Below are positions 13,362 through 25,700 of a DNA stretch of 64,000 nucleotides, piece after piece. The notes beneath the pieces are model-generated. The model did not search any database. It saw only the letters and a list, made by a program, of their open reading frames with translations, and was not told the origin of the DNA. Each line of letters starts with the position of its first letter. Positions within the stretch are counted from its first letter, which is position 1. The position numbers and the translations under genes are program-made. Origin of the DNA: Glandiceps talaboti (lineage: Eukaryota > Hemichordata > Enteropneusta > Spengelidae); the NCBI RefSeq assembly GCF_964340395.1, contig NC_135556.1, forward strand, positions 20,455,142 through 20,519,141. Reading direction: 5' to 3'.

Positions 13362-15655
13362 ATATATATTATAATATGCTAAATACGTACCGACCGATAT
13401 CTGGCTGCAGAGGTCAGTTCTCCTGTAATAATGGCGACGAGCAGTTGTACCACAAAATGACCCCAAGTAGCAAGATGTAGAACTGATAACAAACTTATAG
13501 ATTTGATTTTTTTGATATTGAGTTAAGTTTCATTCATGTTATACACCTAACCATGCATCACACGTCTTCTTGATTACTGCAATGTGGTTGTTTAGAACTC
13601 GGTGGTCACTTCATCCACTCACTGTGTGCGTCTGCGTCACCCAGAGTCACGTTCGAACAGATATCCTCAACTGAAAAATAAGCGAGTCGTTGTATTCCGT
13701 GCAAGTTTCCGTTAAATGTACATTATATGATACAAGCGATTTATTTGGTAAAACAAATTATAGTTATATATTTGGCAATATATACCCTCATGAAAGGCCA
13801 TGTGATATTGGGTTTAATGTAAATTCTACAACATTCTGTCATGATGTACTCATTAAAGACAGTTGTTTCAGCTTGTTCATGCTATGTTTAGTTTCAGCAT
13901 TTGATGTGTCATCCACTCTGAAGCCCCCCCCCCTCCTCGTTGAAATATTTCAAAGGCAATGAGCACTCAGACTGCTTGCTTGCAGCGATTAGGCGCCGTG
14001 CAAATCCTTATATTATAAAAATGCTGCCAGGCGTGAAAATGTAAGGGACAAAAGTCACAGAATGAATGGCAAGGATTCGATCCCACAGTTGCCACCACAT
14101 CGATAATATTAAAGGCAATGATTGTTTCCCACTAGTGCAACGACTGTGCAGAGAATTTGTGAAGGCAAATTAATTTCCGTGTTTGGATCAAACAGGCCTA
14201 TATTTGAAGGTCAGAGCTCCCAAAGACTAGATGGGCACATTGTCGTACTGAGGTCAATATTGCTTCTATAGTTACTGTATTACAATACATGATTTGGTTT
14301 TGATGGTGGAGTTTTTATCAATAAACCCTGCCTGACAAATGAGAATTTACACGTGTTCTATGTGAATATTTGAAGCATCAGTAAGATTGCTCACGAATAC
14401 ATATGATAAATAGGCAAGTTTCATATCTACACTACAATGCAACATTAGGTAGAAATCGATGCAGCAAAGAGAAGGTAAAGGCGTAATCAAGATTGATAAT
14501 GCATAATGAAAACGTAATGGTTTCACTTACTTCCAGTTCTTAGTAACACCTTACAGGCATTACCGAAAGGATCTATCACAATAGGTTCCCTGTCAGTCCA
14601 TGCATTAGTCCGTCCGTAACACACCTTTAGTTTCAATGACATGCGATCTACTAGTTCCTTTAAACCTGACACAAAGATGATATACTACAGGGACATGTAC
14701 ACACCACTATGTTTCACGTCTTCGCATATGACTATAGATTTTATCGTAAAAACCACCTTACCCTATTATTTCCTTTGTAGAAACACAGAGGCGATCCTTG
14801 ACATACATGTTACCTCGTAAGCCTTTTGTGAAAATATTAATTCGAAACGTCATCAATGATTGTATTTATTGATAAGGACTATTACTTGTTACTTTTCACT
14901 CCCATACATATACATATGTGCGCATGCCCTTTTCTGTGACACCTATTGAAACTGTTGCCAAATACGACTGAAGTTGAGGGAACAGATCTTCTATACAAAT
15001 AAAACTATGTCTGATCTTATCAGTTGTTTGAAAGTACAAGGGTGACTCTTTGGTGGAATTTCAGTACTCAGCAGTCAGCACTGTAACTGTTATAAAGCTG
15101 ATTATTCAACCCTTTCAAATATAACACTATACTCTAGCTATCTCTAATGGTTTGAATGTGCACAGCTCCAGAGACAACCAATTTCTCCTTATACCACCAT
15201 TTCTTCAACTAGGTATAAACGTCAGGATCATTTGCGTATTAACGCATGTAAAATAATCCACAACATGCACACTGTCAATGTTTCTGATAACAAAGAACAA
15301 TCACTTTATTCACGCATCGTGTCAATCTCCTACTGCGGAATTCTCCCCCGAGCCTAAAACCTGTTTTATATACAATTTCAAGTTTACGTAGGTCTGTAAC
15401 TTTATGTATGATGTGCGCTTTAACGTTACAAAAGATATTACAAGATGGTGACACATAGATAAAACGTCATATCTTATAAACTATTACATGACAACGATCC
15501 ACGTTCTTACGAAATTAGGGTGAACTTTTGACATGAAGAAATATTATTGTATACGAAGTTTAACTACATGTTCAGATTTGATCTTTTAGAATTTTAGATT
15601 AGCAGTCCAGTTCACGACACGAACATTAATTGCTAACAATATGTGGCGATAACAC
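13362..15655. other. intergenic DNA without supported genes
   Basis: A 90-codon open frame at 13690-13962 has no recognisable domain and runs into a C-rich tract, so it was not called. Nothing else could be supported. Confidence 0.45.
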
Positions 15656-15791
<136 letters not shown>

Positions 15792-15839
15792 TTAGTTGTA
15801 TACCATCAGGCATACCTCAACAACATTAATAATACCTTA

Positions 15840-16830
15840 TTACTTTATGGTACGGTTGCCATGGATACCAGGGCTAAAATCGTGTCCCACAGTTATAGGG
15901 AAATTCTTAAGTGTTGTTTGAAAACCAGTGATTATATCTACATAAAATTTCCATAAAGACCATAAGTTAATGTGAAGTAATTTCAACATTTATTGTTTGA
16001 TTAACATGGCAACCAAAATTGCTTACAGATAACATTTTTACTCATTTAGCCAAGGTATATAGCAATGGTACAAATATATGAACTATTCAATGTGGAGGAT
16101 CAAAGTGAATCATCAAAATGGGATTATCAAGTAGTTGCATGGTAACAAAAAATATATCGCCTATAGTCATAAGTTAATGCGTCATAGTTACACAAACATT
16201 TCATGTAATCCTATATTTTAACATGTGACATATCTACTTCCGATGGCACTATCAAAAGCGAATTCCGTGGTTACCATGGTAATCCACATTCTGTAATAGA
16301 ATGAAGTTCACTTATCTAGTCAAGTAAACGTATAGTAATGGGATAAAATTGAAACTATACATGTAGTTTACTCAAAGAGGTGAATAATCTGCTCACCAGA
16401 AACGGATTCTCATAGTTGCCATAGTAACTAAAATGTCAAAAATAAGACAATCACATGCTTTGTCTAATAAATACATCAATGTTATCTTTATTCATATCGC
16501 ATGATTTTGGAAGTGCCTAATGAAATAGCACCATCAAAATTGATTTCTATGGATACCATGGTAACGTGGGACATCATATTGCATAATCAGATGGATTTTA
16601 TTGTTGCCATGATAACACAATTACAAAATAACGCTTTTGTACCAACCCAATAATAGGTTTCATGTAATCGTAAGTTCCTTAAAGAGTTGAATTGGATTCG
16701 AATTGCACTATCAAAAAGTAATCACATATTATGAACGTGACTCATTTAACCAAGTTATTTTATCAGTGGTAAACGTATACACCTAGAATACTCAGACTTG
16801 TGCTCCAAGTGCACCATCAGAAATGCACAT
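15840..16830. repeat. degenerate tandem repeat block with X-box-like palindromes
   Basis: A GCACCATCAAAA-like motif recurs with variations near 16112, 16243, 16397, 16530, 16706 and 16811 (spacing about 105-176). In most units it is followed by a palindrome resembling GTTNCCATGGNAAC: 15855-15869, 15999-16014 (reverse), 16134-16146, 16269-16284, 16415-16428, 16551-16565 and 16603-16616. AAGTTAAT and CATGTAAT blocks also recur. The array is old and diverged. The palindrome matches the known consensus bound by RFX-family factors (X-box), but binding is not shown. Confidence 0.55.
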
Positions 16831-19735
16831 GAAAACAGTGTTTCATAAAGAACATTGCCAACGTCTAGAACAAAACCACAACACCACCTTTTCAAATTGT
16901 TACTTTATTGCATGCCTCTTTTATTTGTAGGGAAATAATATTCGTGAAAAAGTAAAAAAGTAAAAGGTAAACAATAAATAAAATAGATCTCTTAAGCAAA
17001 TACAAAAGCCCTTTCCGAATCCCTGTGCAGAGAGATGAAATTGCGAAAGTATACCAACGTATAAATTGTTAATAACTGGAGAGTTGTCACCTTTAGTGTG
17101 AAATCTAGTCTTATAGTGTAATGTTCTGCATTTGCAGGGATTAGTACGACAAGGGCCTCGACAATTGCTCGGAAATACATTTTTTGGCCTTTGTTTCAAA
17201 ATAGCATTTTGTAGTTACTAGGCCGTTGTCGTATTTATCCTTGCAAATGCAAGTTTACAAGATCAGCTTGATATTTCGACAAAAATAAGTTTCGATATAT
17301 TTGTGGACGGTATCCTAACTGTCACCAGAACATCATACTATAAGGCTTGATTTCAATCTAAAGGTTACGACTCTCCATTTATGAGCAATTCACATTTTGG
17401 TATACTTTTGAACTTTCATCCCTCAGCACAGTGATTCGTAAGAGGCCTCTGTATTTGATCAAAAAATATATATTTTTATATTCATTATGTACATTTTACT
17501 TTTTCACTTTCAAAGTGTCATGTAATAAAGTAACAATTCGAAAAGTTGGTGTTGTGTCTTTTAAAACTTTTCTTTTGTTGACAAGCTTTACTAGAGTTAC
17601 TTACTACCGAGCGCCTTCAAGCGGCGACTCTTAGAGGACGTCGGCCACCCCAACTACGGGCGCGATCACGACACATCCCGTTGCTATCCGTAAAGCCAGG
17701 CGCTCACCAGAGGAATCGGCTGAGCAAAATTTCACTCGTGTGCGGGCAACTTTTAATGAGAAATTTGGCCATTCAATGGACAGATGGACTGACGGATGGA
17801 CACGGGTCTTTCCTACAGCCTCCATTGGGAAGTGACCAGAATGAAGCATGCTGACCGAATGTTATTTTTTCACTAATTAGGGAGTCTTTTCCACTGCATT
17901 ATAGTCCATCTTCGCGTAGATAATTGTCCAACAAATAAATTATAAAGTGAGATATATCATAAATATGAATAAATCTAAACGTCTCTAATTATCTTTTCTC
18001 CATATTTTGGGCCAAACAAACTCAAGCTCACGATAATGATGCTTTTCAAAGAAGGAAAGTACACATACCTAAATATGTGAGCAGGTTGTATAGACGTCAA
18101 CAGACCTGAAGGCAATAGCGGTTACTTTTTTGTGCATGCCATTAATAGCGAAAATAGAAATAAATGGATAGATATATCGATAACACATGATACATAATTC
18201 GTTGTGATATCTATGTAAATGTAAATGAAGAAATTAACAGATGGTAAACAAGGAACGCGCCGGATTACAGCTATTGGGTGTGGTGCACATATTTTTCGGT
18301 GAACATATGTGTACTCACTTGCATTCTCCAGACAGAAGAGGATAAGAATTTGTCACGTGAAAAGTAAGTATTGGTTTGATTGGTTTTGGCATTCCTAACA
18401 ATTATATTTGGGGTGGGGGTGGGGGGGGGAATAGTAAGGAAACCCACATTTATCGCATATTTGCTTTTTAACAGTCACATATCCTTTGTGTGAAACAGAC
18501 TACTGTCCCTATTTATTCGCATGTTCTAGCTGCGCATCTGACAATTTCAGACTAGCAATTAAAACATTGCAGTGGACACATTATTGAGCATGTATTATCA
18601 TAAAGAGATACGAATATTAGCTACTGAAGCCAATTGTTAATAGCCCTTTGTGGGACTAAAGATATATATTTCCCTCACATACTTCTAGTGGTAAAGTAAA
18701 GCTGATAATAGACTACATGTAATAATATTAACAACAGAATGTCGTATTCAATGCCATTGTAGATAAAAAATACTTCACAAATCTCTCCGGAATAACTGAT
18801 AGTTATAGTACACATCAGAGGATATATAAGATGTTACGCAACAGAGCTGTAGATAACAAGGTTGACTTTCCGGTGAAAAACCTAAAAAAAACCTTGCGTC
18901 TCGGACAAAATAACAAAATGGTTAACCAAAACAGTCCTAATAAAAACAGTAAATGTCCCCTGATATGTACTTTAACTATCGGTTATACCACTTTCCAACT
19001 CGTCCCCATTGTTTCAACTGTGCTCTCAATTTCATTTAGCCATCTGTTCTATTATTGTTAGAGGCTAGTTGTTCTACGACTAAGTGTTTTCGTCGGAAAT
19101 ATGATCATTCTTAGAGTGCAAAGCCCAACAAGTTACTTAGTCTTTGTTATACCAATATTGTGCTGTTGTGGTGCGTCGTTTCTTCCAGTACAACAAGGTT
19201 CCTGGGCCTTTGCGGTTTTTGAGCTGTCAACATCGCTTACTAATATGGTGCATGCATGCGTACGTCTTCATTCCTTTGTAGCATTTTCTCTGTAATCGTT
19301 TGTATCAATTACATTGTATCCTAACTCAATACTTTTTCCACCCAGTTGTCAAAAATGACATTGGTAACTTAAAAGGGGAGCGCCACTCCAGACAATAGAT
19401 ACATTTTCATAAAACATGGGTTCTGGACAATTATTAGCGATTTTTTGAGAATTGTCAATTTGATCTTGTGCATTTATAGGGTTCTTAGCTATTATCTATT
19501 TCGTCATGGGAGAAGGCAGAAATACATTATTTAATGGAATGTATTGTAATATTCCCCCTCAGAAGGCATTGCCATGGGGGGGGGGGGAGCTAAGTAATTA
19601 TCAAGTAGTTGTTGTCATTTTCTTAGGAATGGATACCATGGTATTAGTATATGGTCCACTTCAATGCTACGATTATTTGCAAATCTAATCAATTACTGTT
19701 TTCATTGGCAGACGTTATTCTTGAAGAACGAAAGG
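16831..19735. other. intergenic DNA upstream of gene D
   Basis: No gene could be supported. Poly-G runs occur at about 18412-18430 and 19576-19587. A stretch at 17600-17800 is richer in CG dinucleotides but shows no coding motif. A pyrimidine-rich tract ending in CAG lies about 24 nt before the gene D start, so a 5' untranslated intron is possible. Confidence 0.4.
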
Positions 19736-22700
19736 ATGGGAATGTTGTTATTTGGGATGCTCACAATGGCATTAGGCTACCCCGCACTAGTATCATCAAA
19801 CCCTATCACCAAGGGCAATTTGCATGACGAAGAACGAATAATTGATGGTAAGACTTTGATATCACACTGACCGCATGTATCTGTAGAATTCAGAATATTT
19901 CAAATTATATGGTAACACTTTAAAGATTACAAACGTTGACATAGTGCTAGTCTTGTTCCTATACAGTATCGTTACGAGTCATACATTCACTCACACAGTA
20001 TAGTCAAGACCCTGGTGAAAGGTGTTAATTATGGTTCAACCCCATAGTGAGAGAAGCACTAAAAGTGCATGTCATTAGTAATAACGGACTGTCGTCACCG
20101 CTCATTAAATATTCATTTGGTATAACTGTTTTGACGATGTCCAATGTCCAACCAGGACTATACTGTCAGTCCGTTTAAACTAAATCACGTGGGGACGCAA
20201 CAAAACAATCATTTTTATATCAACACTGCAGGAGGGAGCACAGGAATGTGTGGTCATTGAGGCCATTTGACCAGTTAGAAACCGTTGTTGGTGTTGTATT
20301 GTTGGTGTTGTATTGTTGGTTAAAACTCGATAATTTTGTCAAATAATGAAGCTTTAGCCAACACTGTCCCATTCTTTTCAGTTAAGGTCCTCTGAAGTGT
20401 CCTACAACTATCAGTTAATGTCACTTTTAAGCCTACTGAGTAATTTGAATACTAGTTAATTCTTATTTACAGTATCTTTAGAATGCACACTTCATATTCC
20501 ATAACCACTGCCCACAGTCAGTATAGATCAGTTATGCTATCTACACATGCTCTAAAATGTTTAAACCAGGTTGTTTGGGTAATGATGTTAATTGAAATTA
20601 AGCATATTTGCACTGCTTCCAGCTTATCGTACGTGAGTGGTTAGCACTGCTCTGAGTTCAGATGGCCTACATGTCTCCCATAATGATAATCCGAGAGAAA
20701 ATGGTACCAAAATATTGACGATGATAGTTTTAGATTTGAAGAGAAAGTGTCGTCTTCATTATTTCACACATCAGTGATGTTGAAAATGTCATATGTACTT
20801 GCAATGTGGGAAGGGACAACAATCGAAAGTCTTGCTTTTTTATTGTTACAAATGAAGACATTCAATTTAAACACATTTTATATATGATTTAATTTTAATA
20901 TTCTATTTACAGGCAAACTGTTGTTGGAGGAGAATCAGAGGAGAATAGCCAGACAAACGCATATTCCCATAGACACTGACATTGCGTCATTGGTTAGCAG
21001 CACCATACAGATGTATATTGGATACGCTGCAACACATAACACAGGTTTTCCAACACATAACATGATTGGTCCATTTCAACTAGCATCGCCGACTTTAGAC
21101 ATAGATATCATGAATGATGGCACATTACTTGGTATCAGTACAAATTATGATTTACAGATAATGACTTATTTCGGAAACTTTCAATGGTCTGTCATATTTG
21201 GAAGTTGCTGTGTGGTAGCAGTAGCTAGTGTGCAAAATACAATTTTTGCATTAAATCAGCAACGCATGGTAATATTTCGAGAAAATATCAACGCTGCCTG
21301 ATCTGAACCATTTCCTGGTAGTGGGCAGGTCAAAACTATTGTGACGGGTGAGAATATTCTACTGGCATTGTCCTTCAATGGTGACGAAATCTTGATCTAT
21401 TTTGATACTAATGGTAGTTTCTGGCAACCGACCGGCATAAATTTACAGGGCCAGACACTTGTAGACTTTGCTGTGATTGGTAACGACATAGTTCGCATTC
21501 TCCGAGGAAATGAGCAAGACTATATTGCAATATGCAGTGGCACTTTAAGAGTCAGTAATGTGAATAAAACAGGTAACTATACGTCATACAAATCATCGAT
21601 TTAAAAGATCGATGTGAACTTGTCATTATTTGGTGTAGCCGTGTTAACGTACATGTAGCTAACTAGAAGTAGTATTCTGTTTTTAGCACTCTAATATGAT
21701 GCAGTTAAAAGGAGGTTAGTTCGTAATGTAAATGTAAAAGAAACAATAATTATTATAGATAAGTGCCGTGCACAGTGAGGATGTCGAAGTTCTGGTAGTT
21801 AACAAGTTGATAAGGTGGTTATCAGTTAGACAAATATACAGCTGGAGTCATTAAAATCAGCAAGTCCTCAAGAATAGCAATGCTTTAATACCACTGTTCA
21901 ATATGATTGGACAAGTGAGCAAGTGTGCTGATAATGGAAGCGGCTAGCTGATGTAAAGGTCGAGCTTAAGATGGCATCCTTCTGGTGATGTCTATGTAAA
22001 GTCTTTACGTGTGTTTTTTTTTTTTTTTTTTTTTTTCTTTTTTTTTTTTTGGGGGGGGGGGGGGTCACACTAGCAGAAAAAGTCCGGACTAGGGCCGCCC
22101 CAACTTCTGGTCTGGACCAAATGTACTGAGCGAACGAGTTAAAACAGTCTAAGTCCGATTTTTTTTAAGTCCGGAAGAAACTAATGGACAAAGTCCGGAC
22201 TATAATATAGTCCGGGCCAGATTTGTATGTGTGAACGCATTTAGAGCGGACTAGGTCCTAAATTAGCGTTAGGTTCTGGTCATGATCTTGACCGTTAGGG
22301 TGCCAATCAAAACCAAAGAATTGTACATTAATGAAGACAACTTCGATTAGTTTACTGTTACAGTAACTCAGAACATTGACGTTCATGGCAAATGACCGGT
22401 GGCAGCCATATATTTGATAATTTGCTCTCCCCTAAATCACCACGAAGACATTTATCATCAGTGAGGCTTTCAATCATATGTGGCATTATTATTGGTACAT
22501 TTCCTCCTGAAACGGATTCTGAAAAGATCAAGTTTTTTTCTCATATATCTATTGTTGATTCTAAGTTTAAACAATAGACTTGAATATTCACGAACCTTTT
22601 ATAATAGGATTTAAGGATCGAAATAATGAATCTCAAGTGGTAATTTTCATATTTCATATTAAAATTGCAATACAAATCTGTTCATTAAATGTATGCTTAG

Positions 22701-25700
22701 AACATTTACAATAGCGATGTTGCAAAGAGGTACTGTAACATAATTTTAACTGTAATGATTATGTTGTCAACTATCATCCATATTCTGATCAAGAAAATAG
22801 AAAGTAATTTTGTTCCATAACATTACATTCGTCAGACTGGAAACCTAGCTTTGAGCTTTACTTAACTAGACACAGAATCACCCCTATTCTTGTTTGATGT
22901 GTTGGACACACGTTTGCAGAGGTACTTTATTTTAAATATAATACCAAATAATTAAAACAGTGTACACATTGGAAGTTCCCAAAATGTATTCTGCAACATA
23001 ATTGAAGTTATAAGACACGCCTCCTTACTGTGAGTACAAGTAAACCAACGTTACAAGCATACTTATTAAAACATTTTTTGAGATAAAATGTTGGCAGTCA
23101 GTCCAATATGAGCTATTAAGCCTATCACTACTGGAAGGGTAGGACATCTATGATGTTATGAGAAAAGTGGAATAGAGAAGAAAATAACAATATAGCAGAT
23201 AGTATGCACTATAAATAATAATTTCAGTTTACGTCTATCTAATATGTTTTTTATCCACATCACCTATGCCTAACACCAACTTAGATATATGTTTCCTAAT
23301 AAAAGTTTAATACATGTAATCTTCATTATTTATCTTTGTTTCATAGCAGTTGGCCATTGGACACATGAAATGTCGGACACTAGGGGCGATTTTGGTATTG
23401 GAACAGAGATAGCATCGATCGTTTCCACGGGCATTGGTGTAAACAATCCTGACAGAATACCTAATACATCCTCTGTAGACAACACTGCTTTAGCAAGTCA
23501 ATATATTTTCGGATCAAGGAATTCACTCAATGTCCTTGCAGTAGGATATGACAACAATCTATACACAGGCCGACCAGTAGATGGGGGTGTCTATGAGTAC
23601 ATAGGACCCCTGGAAGACTCTTGCTGTATCATTGACATTGACGTTCTACCTGATGGTTCGCTTCTCGCTGTTTTACCAAACTATACCCTGTCTAAGAAAA
23701 TGACATTCGATGGTAATGGTTGGTGGTCCGAGACCGTACCCAACAGCTGTTGTGTGATTGGTATCAGTGTGACAGAAAATGGTGGACTTATAGGACTAGA
23801 TATTGATAGGAATTTAGTTATTCGTCATGGTTTATATCTGCCATGGAGCCAACCTGTGCCTAATGGTGGCAGTGTATTAAAGATAGAGGCAACAATGAAT
23901 GGTGCCATCCTCGGTCTTGATAATGGACATCTGATGGTGAGGGAGACACTAGAAGGAGCCTGGATAGAGCTTATTGATGATGTATATCAAAGTTCAGTGC
24001 CACTTGTTGATCTGTCAATCACTAACGAAGGCTTTGTCATTCTCGAGCAAGAAGATGGTTCAAACGGTCAAGTCACCATGTTATCACTAACAATCGGAAA
24101 CCTTCTTGCTTTCAAAGGTACTGTGTCACTCAAACCCACTCATTCATCTGTTGTGTTGTGTTGTGTTGTGTTGTGTTGTGTTGTGTTGTGCTGTGTTTTG
24201 TTGTGTTGTGTTGTGTTGTGTTGTGTTATGTTGTGTCGTGTCGTGTCGTGTCGTGTCGTGTCGTGTCGTGTTGTGTTGTGCTGTGCTGTGTTCCTACTGA
24301 AGACATTATTGTTTAAAGTTGCATGTGCTGGAACCAAAATCTTTTACCGAAATTGGATGCACAGTAAATAATTTCCTAAAACAAATGTTTTACTAGTTTA
24401 GAGAGGACACTGCATTGAAATACATGTTCTGGTGTTGTTAATAAATTGACAAAGTTTGGCTTGGGGCTGAAATATCGGGATGACATAAAATAGCTTTATA
24501 CATCAGTGGCCTGTATTTAATAAGATAATTTCTCCTAATGTCTTACAAAACATGTAAAACAAAAACAATCCGTTCAAGATGTCTAACATCTGAAACTTTT
24601 TTTATAGAGTAGGTGAAAATGTGATTGAAATTAACGACTGGACAGTTTGGGCTGGAGTCCTGTGCTAAAAATAAAATTATATAGTAGAACAGATTTCATA
24701 TGTAAATCTGGATTTGATCTGTAAAAAAAGAAAAAGAACACGATAACGTTCAAACCTTTTGAACGGTATTTTGATGTAGGCGCATTGGAGAATTGCATTC
24801 TGTGCAACGTCCTGGCAAATCGACGCGAAAATCACTAAAGCATGCGAACTTATTGTGAAGTTACATCAGACAGAAGCGCTCTTAGACGCGAAACTGTATG
24901 AAATTCAAAAGTATATGTTGTACTTTATTAATACACTAACAGATATCGTAATGTAACTTTTCATAGATGTGAAGACTGGTCAAGTGAAGAGCACAGAACC
25001 AGCAGTGCCACTAACGAACTCAGAAAATAAAGGTAACTATATTAGACGATCGCACAATGTCGCACAAGCTCAATAAACATCGTTCGTTTAGGACAAAACT
25101 CCCCCTCCCCTAAACGAACGTTCAGATGTGTGACATCACACGTTTATATTTGATATAAACACCATGATGAAAACGTACGCCACTACGATCGATGGTAAGC
25201 TTTCACCTGGACAATTTTCACATATATTGCATGGGGGATTTGCCTTATTGCCTGAAATTTGTTACAGGGAGACCTGTAAGGTAAGGTATGTGGCTAGTAA
25301 TTGTTTACTTGAATGCATGCAGACTAACAAGGGCTATCTATAAACATATATATGCCATTTGCAAAGTTGCATGCATGTCTCAAAAAAATTTGGCCTAAAC
25401 TGAGTTGAAGTTGACAGAGCCAATTTTAAGCCACATATTATATAATAATTATATTTTGTTAAAATGTGTACACAATAATTAGACTCACTCCACAGTATTT
25501 ACAATTATTTTCTTGTGTAAACGTGTTCTTTCTCAAGCCTAATTAGCATATTTTACCAAATTGATGTAGCTTTTTGTGTGTATGTCAAATATTTACAAGC
25601 CTAATTTATATGTCAAATGTGTGTATGTCAAATATTTACAAGATTTGCCACTTTCTACACACATTAAATTAATATTCGCTTTAAATATGCACATAATAAT

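Noticed and set aside
21299-21301. Selenocysteine or programmed readthrough at the TGA in exon D1
   Set aside because: The sister exon has Trp, not Cys, at this place, and the next base context (TGA TCT) is not a known readthrough motif; a nonsense change is simpler.
24118-24371. C-terminal extension of the D2 frame into Cys/Val repeats
   Set aside because: A good donor at 24117/24118 and phase-compatible downstream exons make this intron sequence; kept only as a possible retained intron.
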